Shown here in pieces: positions 36,194 to 44,376 of a DNA stretch of 64,000 nt. A program made the position numbers and the translations under genes. Every line of letters starts with the position of its first letter. Within the stretch, counting starts at the first letter, position 1. Under the pieces are notes generated by a model that saw nothing but the letters and a program-made list of their open reading frames with translations, ran no database searches and had not been told where the DNA came from. Origin of the DNA: Jannaschia pagri (GTDB taxonomy: Bacteria > Pseudomonadota > Alphaproteobacteria > Rhodobacterales > Rhodobacteraceae). The stretch is from the NCBI RefSeq assembly GCF_019655435.1, contig NZ_BPFH01000009.1, positions 21,329-85,328 on the forward strand, in the 5' to 3' direction.

Positions 36194-37351
36194 CTTGCCG
36201 AAGGGCGTCCACAGGGTTCGACGCAAGACCGTCGAAGGCATGAAGTACCATTTCTATGCCTGGCGGGGTGGTCCTAAGTTTTGGACTGACACGGTCAGAG
36301 AACCACGTGATCCGAAATTTCTGATCGCTTACGCCGAAGCGATCAAGACCCGACACTCAGCTGACTACATGACGCCGCAAATGGTAGACGACTTCCTGGA
36401 CAGCACCGCGATGCCCAAGGGCGAACGCACGCAGGCCGACTACAAGAAGTGGGCTTTGCGATTTGCGGACGAGTTCGCAGACGATCCTGCGAAGCTTTGG
36501 GAAAACCCAAAGTCGCGCGGTGAGTTGAACGAGTGGCGGGCCAAGTGGAAGGACTCGCCAAAGCAACACGACTATGCGGGCACTGTTGCGGTTCGCATTC
36601 TCAATTGGGCGCGTGACGAAGGGAAGATCGCTGCGCTTTATTGTGACCGTCTTCACCGAATCTACTCGGTAGATCGGGCCGAGATCGTTTGGACAGAAGC
36701 GGATCAAAAGGCATTCAAAGACGCCGCGCCGTCGTGGGTGAAGCGCGTGATGACACTCGCATGTGAAACGGGTTTGAGACCCGCCGACCTTGTGCGGTTG
36801 ACGCGTGGCAACCTTGAGAGCTTTGACGGCATAGATCGTTTTCGGGTGCGAACTCAGAAGCGAGGGCGTGTAGCGCATATCCCAGTGACCCCAGAACTTC
36901 GACAGTTGATCGATGAAACGCCTGCGGACCAGCTTGTTTTGCTCGTCAACGACCGCAACAAGCCGCTCAGGCCCACATCGGCCAGCCGAGCCATTACACG
37001 ATACCGGGACCGCATAGCCGAAAAGCTGAGCGTCCGACACTGAAGCTCCAAGATACGCGCGGAACGGCAGCCACAAGGCTTCTGCGTGCCGGTCTAGGGC
37101 TCAACCAAATCGCAAATCACACGAATTGGTCGCTTTGTTAGGCCGCTGCCTTGATCGAGCACTAAGCCGCCGTTTCGCCTGCTGAGAGCGCAGAAGTCCT
37201 CGACTTACTGAAGCGCGAAAAGCAGCGTCGCGAGGGCAAAACTGTAAACGACCCCGATGGGCAAAGAGAGGAGAGAGATAAGTGCTTGAAAATATTGGAG
37301 GCGAGTACCGGAATCGAACCGGTGTACACGGATTTGCAATCCGCTGCGTAA
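36180..37351 (+). pseudogene. Tyrosine integrase of island B, inactivated (frameshift plus two stops)
   Basis: Start GTG 36180 after GAGGAGGG. The core-binding domain (DYKKWALRFADEF ... YAGTVAVRILNWARDEGKI) and the first catalytic arginine (CETGLRPADLVRL) are intact. Around 37025-37040 the frame shifts: it ends EKLSVRH-stop, while the homologous continuation TLKLQDTRGTAATRLLRAGLGLNQIANH lies in the next frame. That frame then has TAG at 37139-37141 and TAA at 37163-37165 in ALIEH-stop-AAVSP, exactly where the nucleophilic tyrosine should be. The frame would close at 37349-37351 inside tRNA-Cys. The box that normally reads HxxR here reads QDTR. The enzyme must be dead. Confidence 0.87.
37112..37344. 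repeat. Right copy of the 233-bp direct repeat (attR-like, island B)
   Basis: Ungapped match to 21297-21529. Its right part is the 3' half of the intact tRNA-Cys, its left part the integrase C-terminal tail. Eight mismatches were counted by eye. Confidence 0.92.
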
Positions 37352-37369
37352 CCACTCCGCCAACTCGCC
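37296..37369 (-). tRNA. tRNA-Cys (anticodon GCA)
   Basis: Complete on the minus strand: acceptor GGCGAGT/ACTCGCC, anticodon loop TTGCAAA (anticodon at 37335-37337), T arm CCGGT/ACCGG and encoded CCA. It reads UGC and UGU. It is the insertion site of island B: its 3' portion is repeated at 21481-21529. Confidence 0.96.
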
Positions 37370-37501
37370 CCGCTGGTGGTGTGGTCTCCTAACCCCGCTG
37401 GACGCGTGCCGCAAGACGTGACTTGCAAATGCGATTGCGCCATCGGCGGGGTCGTGCAATCTGGTCGCGACCGAAACCGAACCGATGGGTTTAGATCGAG
37501 A

Positions 37502-38155
37502 ATGACCGACTCCCAGTCTTTGCGTACAATGATGGTGGACACACAGGTCCGGCCATCGGACGTCACGAAATTCCCTATCATCGCTGCCATGCTTGATATC
37601 CCGCGGGAGGACTACGTGCCCGCCGCCGCAGAACCAGTCGCCTATATGGACGCGCCGGTGCCCTTGGGCGACGGGCGAGAGATGATGGACGCCCGGACCT
37701 TAGCCAAGATGTTGGACGCGCTCGCCGTAGAAGACACAGACGAAGTTTTGATCGTCGGCGGCGGCCTTGGATACAGCGCGGCGGTCATGGCGCGTATGGC
37801 CGCATCAGTCGTAATGGTGGAAGAAGACCGCGCCATGGCGTCGGAGGCGGAGGCGGCCCTGGGGCGCGCATCGGTCGACAACGCCGCCGTGCTCGAAGGC
37901 CCCTTGACGGACGGTGCGGCCAAGGCCAGCCCATTTGATGTGATCTTGATCGAGGGCGGCATCGAAACCGTTCCGGACTCTCTGTTGCAGCAGCTAAAGG
38001 ACGACGGTCGTATCGCCGCATTGTTCCAAGATGGGGCCCTCGGCGACGTGCGGATCGGACATATGGCCCAAGGGCGCGTGGCCTGGCGCTTTGCGTTTAA
38101 CGCAAGCGCCCCTGTCCTGCCGGGGTTCGAAACGGCGCGTGAATTCTCGCTGTGA
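37502..38155 (+). CDS. pcm: Protein-L-isoaspartate O-methyltransferase family protein
   Basis: 217 aa from ATG 37502; the frame is open further upstream but only through the tRNA flank. MVDTQVRPSDVTKFPIIAAMLDIPREDYVP is the typical start of alphaproteobacterial Pcm-like proteins, followed by the SAM-binding loop LIVGGGLGYSAAVMARM (~80-96). Family members methylate isoaspartyl residues in aged proteins using S-adenosylmethionine. The usual glycine-rich loop (GxGxGY) reads GGGLGY. A TolC-like gene follows 87 bp later, a neighbour pairing frequent in this group. The gene is unaffected by the island inserted at the adjacent tRNA. Confidence 0.85.
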   Translation: MTDSQSLRTMMVDTQVRPSDVTKFPIIAAMLDIPREDYVPAAAEPVAYMDAPVPLGDGREMMDARTLAKMLDALAVEDTDEVLIVGGGLGYSAAVMARMAASVVMVEEDRAMASEAEAALGRASVDNAAVLEGPLTDGAAKASPFDVILIEGGIETVPDSLLQQLKDDGRIAALFQDGALGDVRIGHMAQGRVAWRFAFNASAPVLPGFETAREFSL

Positions 38156-38242
38156 TGGCGGACTGGGCCAGGCGCGAACTCGCGTTACCGTAGAAAGACT
38201 TGGAATATCGGTCGTCAGCAAGACACCGCGAGGAGAGACGCA

Positions 38243-39652
38243 ATGAGGGTTAAGGTTCTACCGGCACATCGTACTGCAATGCGGGGTCTGCGGCGTGCGT
38301 CCGCTGCGGCTGTTTTCGGGGCCGTGACCCTGTTGTCTGCGGGGACCGCCGTCGCGGAAAGCCTGACGGATACCTTCATTCAGGCCTACAACGCCTCGCC
38401 TATCTTGGATCAGCAGCGCTTGCTCCTGCGCACCCTGGACGAAGATGTGGCCGTGGCCGTTTCGGCCATGCGACCGGTCGTGTCTGGCCAAGCAAACATT
38501 ACTGAGACCTTTAATGACGACGGGAACTCCTCCACCGGCGGATCCCTGTCCCTGATCCTCGACTATACTCTGGCGGACGGTGGGCAGCGGCTGATGCGGA
38601 TCGGCGCCGCCAAGGAAGCTGTGTTGGCGGCGCGCTATGGCCTTGTGCAGCAAGAACAACAGATCCTGTTGAACGCAGCCGATGCCTACCTGGGGTTGCT
38701 CCAGGCCCTGCGCAACGTGGACCTGCGCGAGTCGAACCTGCGGCTGTTGCAACAACAGCTCCAGGCAGCCCGAGACCGCTTTGAGGTCGGCGAGGTGACG
38801 CGCACCGACGTGACCATTGCCCAAGCGCGACTGGCCTCGGCGCAATCGCTTTTGGCCAATGCCCGCGGGCAGGTGGACATTCAGCGGGAGACCTACCGCC
38901 TGGTCACCGGGACACTGCCCACCGGTCGGCTGCTGGCGCCCCCTCCCCCGCCGCAACTGCCCTCGTCCGTGGAACAAGCCCAAGCGCTGGCCCTTCAAGT
39001 GAACCCCACAATCATCGCCCTGCAGCATGAGGTCGTGGCGGCAACACTTCTGGCAGACGCAGCCGAGGCCGACCGCCTGCCAAGCGTTGGCCTGCGGGGC
39101 ACCCTCGGCGACAGTCGGCAAAATGGCACGACCGGATCGCTCTCGATCACGGGAACCGTCCCCATCTACAACGGCGGGCGTCTGTCTGCCTTGAACCGCC
39201 GCGCCATCGCGAATGCCCAAGCAACGCGGTCCGAACTGGCACAACAGGCGCGCGCAGTGACAGAGGGAGTCGGTCGGAGTTGGGCCCTGTTGCGCATTGC
39301 CCGCGCGCAAATCACCGCATCGCAACAACAGGTGCGATCCGCCCAACTGGCCTTCGAAGGTTTCCGCGAAGAGGCTCAACTTGGGGCGCGGACCACGCTC
39401 GACGTGCTCGACGCCGAGCAGGAGCTTCTGGACGCGCGCACCTCCGCTTTGGAGGCGGAAATTGACGCGCAACTGGCAGTCTATCAGGTTCTCGCCGCTA
39501 TTGGCTTGATGACGACCGATCACTTGGGCCTCAATGTGCGCCGCTATGATCCGACGCAGTATTACAACAGTGTCTCGAACGCGCCGGCCATATCCCCATC
39601 TGAACAAGGCGGTCGCCTGGATAGTGTTCTGAGGCGTTTCGGTCGCAACTGA
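38243..39652 (+). CDS. tolC: TolC-family outer-membrane efflux/secretion channel
   Basis: 469 aa; GGAGAG precedes the start. A signal peptide ends near VAES (~35). Two homologous halves of long alpha-helical hairpins follow, for example LRNVDLRESNLRLLQQQLQAARDRFEVGEVTRTDVTIAQARLA (~155-200) and its repeat near 360-400 (TLDVLDAEQELLDARTSALEAE). TolC trimers form the outer-membrane exit duct for type I secretion and drug efflux. It could serve export of RTX proteins such as the one at 1-767. Normal length, no defect seen. Confidence 0.9.
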   Translation: MRVKVLPAHRTAMRGLRRASAAAVFGAVTLLSAGTAVAESLTDTFIQAYNASPILDQQRLLLRTLDEDVAVAVSAMRPVVSGQANITETFNDDGNSSTGGSLSLILDYTLADGGQRLMRIGAAKEAVLAARYGLVQQEQQILLNAADAYLGLLQALRNVDLRESNLRLLQQQLQAARDRFEVGEVTRTDVTIAQARLASAQSLLANARGQVDIQRETYRLVTGTLPTGRLLAPPPPPQLPSSVEQAQALALQVNPTIIALQHEVVAATLLADAAEADRLPSVGLRGTLGDSRQNGTTGSLSITGTVPIYNGGRLSALNRRAIANAQATRSELAQQARAVTEGVGRSWALLRIARAQITASQQQVRSAQLAFEGFREEAQLGARTTLDVLDAEQELLDARTSALEAEIDAQLAVYQVLAAIGLMTTDHLGLNVRRYDPTQYYNSVSNAPAISPSEQGGRLDSVLRRFGRN

Positions 39653-39774
39653 TCCCACGACCTTTGGCAGGCGGGCGGTTTGATTTGCCTCCGCCCCCTC
39701 TGTTTGTGTTAGGGTCGACGCCAGAAAAACCTGGCGCGGCCCCGAATGTCGTGTCCCCGAACGGAGGCAGGCCC

Positions 39775-40476
39775 ATGGAGCAATCCAAATCACCCCAGGA
39801 TATCGAAGACGTTTTGTCGTCGATCCGGCGTTTGGTCGCAAACGATGCGCCTGCGATGCCCCCAGCAAACCCGCGGGCACCGGGCACACCGGAGGACACG
39901 CTCGTTCTTGCGCCCACGCAGCGGGTGACAGACCCTGAAGATCCGTTTCAAATGATCCGCAGCCTGGCTCAGGAAGAACGGGACGCGCGGGATGCACCCC
40001 ACGTCCTGGCTGAGGTCGAGGCGGACGTCGGCGCCATCGCACGAGATTTAGCTACGGCAGAGGTCGAAGCCTTCTGGTCGGAGACGGCGAGCGACCAGCC
40101 CGTTGAAGACCTGCCGGAGGAGTTTTCGCCGTCAGAGCCTATGGAAGAACCGGAGGCCCCTGCCCCTGATCTGACGACGGCAGATGACTTGACGCAGGCC
40201 CCCGAGGTCACCCGCCTTCCCTTGCCACCCCGTGAAACACAACAGCAGACGACGACGCTCTCTCAGGATACGTCAGACGGGCCAACACCTGCGACTGAAG
40301 GGTCTCTGGCGGACGTCATGGACGGTATCGGCGACGATGACGCCTTGCGCCAACTCATCGCGGAAATCGTCCGTCAGGAGCTGGCAGGCGCCTTGGGCGA
40401 ACGCATAACACGCAACGTCCGCAAGTTGGTCCGCCGAGAATTGCGCCAAGCACTGTCGTCAGGTGAGTTCGACTGA
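39775..40476 (+). CDS. DUF2497 / PopZ-like polar organising protein
   Basis: 233 aa from ATG 39775 after GGAGGC. The short N-terminal helix EQSKSPQDIEDVLSSIRRLVAND and C-terminal helices LRQLIAEIVRQELAGALGERITRNVRKLVRRELRQAL frame a long acidic, proline-rich disordered middle (~30-170). This is the PopZ/DUF2497 layout: the C-terminal helices self-assemble and the N-terminal helix recruits clients at the cell pole. A role in polarity or chromosome anchoring follows from the family. Confidence 0.82.
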   Translation: MEQSKSPQDIEDVLSSIRRLVANDAPAMPPANPRAPGTPEDTLVLAPTQRVTDPEDPFQMIRSLAQEERDARDAPHVLAEVEADVGAIARDLATAEVEAFWSETASDQPVEDLPEEFSPSEPMEEPEAPAPDLTTADDLTQAPEVTRLPLPPRETQQQTTTLSQDTSDGPTPATEGSLADVMDGIGDDDALRQLIAEIVRQELAGALGERITRNVRKLVRRELRQALSSGEFD

Positions 40477-40703
40477 GGCTCCGACCCGGAACGTAGGGAG
40501 AGCCTCGTCGAGACGCTGTTCAAAGAACCAGCCCCATGGCTTCCGGCGACAGAAGACGCCGAATGCATGCTTCCCATTACGAAATGAAAAACGCGCCGAG
40601 CGGTCTGCTCAAGCGCGCTTTTCATGTCTCGAAGACACAGCCTCGGATGATTTGCGAGGGAAGACGCGGCCAAGGGGGCCACGCCATTGGTCGTTGGCAC
40701 GCT

Positions 40704-40732
40704 ACGCGGGCTCCGGTCTGCAAAGCCCGCGT
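40704..40732 (-). terminator. Hairpin downstream of the 40741 gene
   Basis: Perfect 9-bp arms, ACGCGGGCT (40704-40712) and AGCCCGCGT (40724-40732), loop 11 nt, directly after the leftward gene's stop and between convergent genes. No T-tract, so termination strength is uncertain. The 260-bp gap 40477-40740 holds no other convincing gene. Confidence 0.5.
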
Positions 40733-40740
40733 GTAGAAGA

Positions 40741-41064
40741 TTAAGCTGCTTCAGCAGCCATTTCAGCGGCCTGGCGACGTTCGCTCTCTTCGCGCGACAA
40801 CGCGACAGAGGTCCGAACTCCACGGCCAACAAACTCCATCAAGCCAGCCACAACCCGCTCATTGGGGTCGATGCCTGCGCAGGACAGAACCTCGCGACCA
40901 TCGCGCGACCGCGCCCAGCGCGCGATCTGCTCTGGCCCGTTGCCATACTTTTTGTCATCCGAGATCGCATCGTCGAGCGCTGCCAAGACGACCGCAGCAA
41001 ACAATTTGCGCGCCCGTTGGCCCTGTTCAAAGTTGAACGCAGTTGCGTCGACAAAATCGGTCAT
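40741..41064 (-). CDS. DUF6280-type conserved small protein
   Basis: 107 aa; CAGGAG precedes ATG 41064. FVDATAFNFEQGQRARKLFAAVVLAALDDAI, then ARWARSRDGREVLSCAGIDPNERVV and VGRGVRTSVALSREESER. I know this very conserved sequence as an uncharacterised small protein of Rhodobacterales, DUF6280 as far as I recall. It is helical, without membrane segment or catalytic motif. It is divergent from efp across a 324-bp gap. Confidence 0.75.
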   Translation of the reverse strand: MTDFVDATAFNFEQGQRARKLFAAVVLAALDDAISDDKKYGNGPEQIARWARSRDGREVLSCAGIDPNERVVAGLMEFVGRGVRTSVALSREESERRQAAEMAAEAA

Positions 41065-41195
41065 CCCGTACTCCTGAATTATTGGTCTTGCGTATCCCCG
41101 GTGCGCCCGCCTAACAGACGTTTCGCGATTCTCTCAATGCAATTTCCGAATACCTCACATGCGTGAAACGCATACCCGGTTTCGAAAAACGCTAC

Positions 41196-41219
41196 ATATC
41201 GGCGTTGAGACGCCGATAT
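41196..41219. promoter_or_regulatory. Perfect 10-bp-arm hairpin upstream of efp
   Basis: ATATCGGCGT (41196-41205) and ACGCCGATAT (41210-41219) with loop TGAG, in the 324-bp divergent gap before efp. It could be an operator, a leader structure or a terminator; no T-tract follows. I see no other feature in the gap. Confidence 0.45.
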
Positions 41220-41388
41220 CGCCACCAGATATGGGCGCTGTCACGTATCGTTCAACCTTCTGTCAAGGTTTTGCCATCTTTGGTCGCGCGACTTGCTTGA
41301 CGATCCTCCCGCTCTGGCGCAGCGCTTGAACGCCGACCGCGCCGGCGATAGAGGCAGACAACCAAGTCCCTAGGCCAAGAGTGCGCAG

Positions 41389-41952
41389 ATGCCCAAAATC
41401 AATGGCAACGAAATCCGACCGGGCAACGTGTTGGAACATGACGGCCACCTCTGGTCCGCCGTCAAAGTCGACCATGTGAAACCTGGCAAAGGGGGCGCGT
41501 TCGCACAGGTGGAACTTAAGAACCTGCGCAACGGCTCCAAACTGAACGAACGCTTCCGCAGTGCCGACAAGGTGGAACGCGTGCGCCTGGAACAGAAGGA
41601 CCAGCAGTTCCTCTATGAGGCCGATGGCAAGCTCGTCTTTATGGATACCACCACCTACGACCAGATCGAACTGGATGCAGACATCCTCGGGGACCGGCGT
41701 CCCTTCCTGCAAGATGGCATGATGATCGTGATCGAATACTACGAAGACGAAGCGCTCAACGCGACCTTGCCCCAAAAGGTGACCTGCAAAATCGTCGAGA
41801 CGGAGCCGGTCGTCAAAGGCCAAACCGCCGCCAACAGCTTCAAACCCGCCCTGCTGGACAATGGCGTGCGCGTGATGGTGCCGCCCTTCGTTGGCCAGGA
41901 CGAAGATATCGTGGTCAACACCGAGACCATGGAATACGCGGAGCGCGCGTGA
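41389..41952 (+). CDS. efp: Translation elongation factor P
   Basis: 187 aa, full length. Domain I has [24 protein letters not shown], with the loop lysine in KPGKGG (~34) that is the modification site in many EF-P proteins. The OB-fold domains II and III follow; the C-terminal signature [31 protein letters not shown] is complete. EF-P binds between the P and E sites of ribosomes stalled at proline runs and promotes peptide bond formation. No modification-enzyme gene is visible here. A terminator-like hairpin lies just after the stop. Confidence 0.97.
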   Translation: MPKINGNEIRPGNVLEHDGHLWSAVKVDHVKPGKGGAFAQVELKNLRNGSKLNERFRSADKVERVRLEQKDQQFLYEADGKLVFMDTTTYDQIELDADILGDRRPFLQDGMMIVIEYYEDEALNATLPQKVTCKIVETEPVVKGQTAANSFKPALLDNGVRVMVPPFVGQDEDIVVNTETMEYAERA

Positions 41953-41962
41953 CGGGAGGGGG

Positions 41963-41987
41963 AAAGACTTTTCCGTGAAAAGTCTTT
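41963..41987. terminator. Bidirectional terminator between efp and the tetR-type gene
   Basis: Perfect 10-bp arms AAAGACTTTT (41963-41972) and AAAAGTCTTT (41978-41987) with loop CCGTG, exactly between two convergent stop codons. The T-runs in the arms suit both directions. Confidence 0.8.
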
Positions 41988-42598
41988 CAAAAAGTCTTCT
42001 GCAAAGACTTTTGGGCCCCCACCATGCCGAGCGCCATATCGGCGTAGCGCGCCTCGACCGTTGCACGGTCCAGGCGCCCCCCGTCACGGTACCACGTGGT
42101 CACACCGGTGAGCATGGCGATCAGCGCGTTGGCGGCCAGTTTCACATCCGACACATGCATAAGCTGCGCCTCGGCACCAGCGCGCAGGATCTGCTGTGGG
42201 ACGGCCTCATAACTGCGCCGTAGGACCTCGATCCGAGCGAAGTTATCCGGCGACAGGGATCGAAGCTCCATGTAAGCGATAAAGACCGCGTCTGGTCGGT
42301 CCAGGTGGTGCCGGATGTGAAAACGGGAGAACGCATCCAAGCGATCAATCGGATCTCCCTGAGGGTCGACGCTGTCCCAGGCTCCGATCACATCGTCCAA
42401 ATGGGTGCGCATCAAATCGAACAGGAGGGTCTGCTTATCGCGCGTATAGTGATACAACGCCCCTGCCCCAATCCCGACCTCCGCCGCGATCTGGCGCATG
42501 GAAACGGCGGCATAGCCATGGCGCGCAAACAAACGCTCCGCCGCCGCCCGCACGCGGGGGCCCGTCACATCGCCATCGGATCCACTGGGTCTCGCCAT
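41987..42598 (-). CDS. TetR-family transcriptional regulator
   Basis: 203 aa from ATG 42598; the frame is open further upstream, but the family start MARPSGSDGDVTGPRVRAAAERLFARHGY fits here. The DNA-binding helix-turn-helix is AAVSMRQIAAEVGIGAGALYHYTRDKQTLL (~33-62). The C-terminal domain (~65-203) would bind an unknown small ligand and dimerise. Target genes are unknown; TetR proteins often control a neighbouring gene, and the nearest divergent one is the small lipoprotein at 42696. Confidence 0.9.
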   Translation of the reverse strand: MARPSGSDGDVTGPRVRAAAERLFARHGYAAVSMRQIAAEVGIGAGALYHYTRDKQTLLFDLMRTHLDDVIGAWDSVDPQGDPIDRLDAFSRFHIRHHLDRPDAVFIAYMELRSLSPDNFARIEVLRRSYEAVPQQILRAGAEAQLMHVSDVKLAANALIAMLTGVTTWYRDGGRLDRATVEARYADMALGMVGAQKSLQKTF

Positions 42599-42695
42599 GG
42601 GTCCGAGGTAAACCGAACAGCCGTTCAATTCCAAGGGCGACCATCGCCATCCGGCCGTCTTGTTCCCCTCTGTCCCACGTTTTAGGGTCCAGATC

Positions 42696-42995
42696 ATGAT
42701 ACGCCCTGCCGTCTTATGTGTTTTGCTCTCTGCCTGTGCAGCAGATCTTCCGCCCATTGATGGCAGCATTTCCGACACTGCGCAGGGCAAGGCCTTCCCC
42801 CGTCTCGGTCCCATCGACGGGATTCTGGCGGAGGCGGAGCGCCCGTCTCGCGCAGCCGCCGCAGAGCAATCGCTCCGCGCCAGGGGCAACACGCTGGCAC
42901 GGCAGGGCATCCCCGCGCCGACGTCGGGTGGATTGGAGGCCAGGGGTCGTCGGCTGCGAGAGCGCGCGGCGGCGTTGCGGGCCGTCCCGCTCTGA
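42696..42995 (+). CDS. Small lipoprotein
   Basis: 99 aa from ATG 42696. The short hydrophobic signal and lipobox RPAVLCVLLSACAA predict lipid attachment to the cysteine at about residue 15. The mature part is low-complexity, Ala/Arg-rich (RAAAAEQSLRARGNTLARQG) and likely helical or disordered. No known domain. 70 bp before hom. Confidence 0.65.
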   Translation: MIRPAVLCVLLSACAADLPPIDGSISDTAQGKAFPRLGPIDGILAEAERPSRAAAAEQSLRARGNTLARQGIPAPTSGGLEARGRRLRERAAALRAVPL

Positions 42996-43065
42996 GACGC
43001 CGTTGCACCCCGGTCGCCGAACCGCTACCCGAAAGCCAATCATTTCCAACGGACGGAGCCGCCCC

Positions 43066-44352
43066 ATGACCACCCCTCTTCGCCTGGGCATCGCGGGATT
43101 GGGCACCGTTGGCACCGGCGTGATCCGCATCGTTCAGGACAGTGCCGACTTACTGGCCGCGCGCACGGGTCGTCCCATTGCGATCTCCGCCGTGTCTGCC
43201 CGTACGCGGAACAAGGACCGCGGTGTGGATCTGACAGCCTATGGCTGGGAAGACGATCCCGTCGCCCTAGCCAAGCGCGGGGACGTGGACGTCTTTGTGG
43301 AGGTGGTCGGCGGCTCTGACGGGCCTGCCAAGGCCGCGACCGAAGCGGCGCTGGCGGCTGGCAAGCCGGTCGTCACGGCCAACAAGGCCATGTTGGCGAT
43401 CCATGGCCAGGCCCTCGCGGAATTGGCCGAAGCAAACGGCGCCCCCCTGCGGTTCGAAGCCGCCGTCGCGGGTGGTATTCCCTGCATCAAGGCTCTGACG
43501 GAGGGTTTGGCCGGAAACAACATCACCCGCGTTTCGGGCGTGATGAATGGCACCTGCAACTACATCCTGACGCGGATGGAAAACAGCGGCCTCCCCTACG
43601 AGGACATCTTCAAGGAGGCCGACGCCCTCGGCTATCTGGAAGCCGATCCAAACCTGGATGTGGGCGGCATCGACGCCGGGCATAAGCTGGCCATCTTGTC
43701 GGCCATTGCCTTCGGCACCCAGGTGGATTTCGAGGGTGTCCAACTCCAGGGGATCCAAGAGGTCTCCATCGACGACATCCGTAGGGCGGGTGATATGGGC
43801 TACCGCATCAAGCTGCTGGGCGAGGCGCGCCGCACCGACGCCGGGATCGAGCAGAGCATGCGCCCCACCCTGGTGCCTGCCACAAGCCCGCTTGGTCAGC
43901 TAGAGGGCGGCACCAACATGGTCGTCATCGAAGGCGATGCGGTCGGTCAGATCGTGTTGCGCGGCGCGGGCGCGGGCGAAGGCCCCACGGCCAGTGCCGT
44001 GATGGGCGATGTGGCGGATATCGCGCGCGGTTTGCACATCCCCCCATTCGGGCAACCGGCAGCCAGCCTGGCACCCGCCACGCGCGCCGCCGCCGTCACC
44101 GAATGCGCCCACTATTTGCGACTGGCCCTGCGGGATGAACCCGGCGCCCTGGCGCGGGTCGCAACCGTCTTGGGACAGGCCGGGATCTCCATCGACCGGA
44201 TGCGGCAGTACGATCACCCAGGCACCGATGCGCCAGTGCTGATCGTCACCCACCCCTGCGCCCCTGCCGCCCTGGCCGCTGCGCTGGAGGGGGTCACCGC
44301 AACGGGCGTCGTCAGCGGCGCGCCGGTCGCCCTGCAGATCCAGACGCCCTAA
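43066..44352 (+). CDS. hom: Homoserine dehydrogenase
   Basis: 428 aa from ATG 43066 after GGACGGAG. The dinucleotide-binding loop LGIAGLGTVGTGVIRIV (~6-22) and the catalytic-domain signature (GVMNGTCNYILTRME ... DPNLDVGGIDAGHKLAILSAIAFG, ~155-215) are complete. A C-terminal ACT domain (~355-428, LRLALRDEPGALARVATVLGQAGISIDRM) gives threonine feedback control. It reduces aspartate semialdehyde to homoserine in the branch to threonine and methionine. Hom followed by GlpX and RecJ is a familiar order in Rhodobacterales; here an aldo/keto reductase gene lies between. Confidence 0.96.
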   Translation: MTTPLRLGIAGLGTVGTGVIRIVQDSADLLAARTGRPIAISAVSARTRNKDRGVDLTAYGWEDDPVALAKRGDVDVFVEVVGGSDGPAKAATEAALAAGKPVVTANKAMLAIHGQALAELAEANGAPLRFEAAVAGGIPCIKALTEGLAGNNITRVSGVMNGTCNYILTRMENSGLPYEDIFKEADALGYLEADPNLDVGGIDAGHKLAILSAIAFGTQVDFEGVQLQGIQEVSIDDIRRAGDMGYRIKLLGEARRTDAGIEQSMRPTLVPATSPLGQLEGGTNMVVIEGDAVGQIVLRGAGAGEGPTASAVMGDVADIARGLHIPPFGQPAASLAPATRAAAVTECAHYLRLALRDEPGALARVATVLGQAGISIDRMRQYDHPGTDAPVLIVTHPCAPAALAAALEGVTATGVVSGAPVALQIQTP

Positions 44353-44376
44353 ACCACCAACCCGGACGGAGGTCCC

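Larger units (their letters stand above)
21297..37344. mobile_element. Island B: decayed mobilisable island at tRNA-Cys with type III RM and OLD
   Basis: Bounded by the 233-bp direct repeats, 15815 bp apart. Integrase, excisionase-like genes and regulator are at the right end, mobilisation genes at the left. Integrase and relaxase are both broken, so the island is fixed unless helped in trans. Confidence 0.88.

Noticed and set aside
38258..40042. 594-codon open frame opposite the TolC-like gene
   Set aside because: Antisense to a clear TolC family gene in high-GC DNA; low-complexity Gly/Arg/Gln/His composition and no ribosome binding site.
41263..42087. 274-codon open frame opposite efp
   Set aside because: Covers the whole efp gene in antisense; no start signal.
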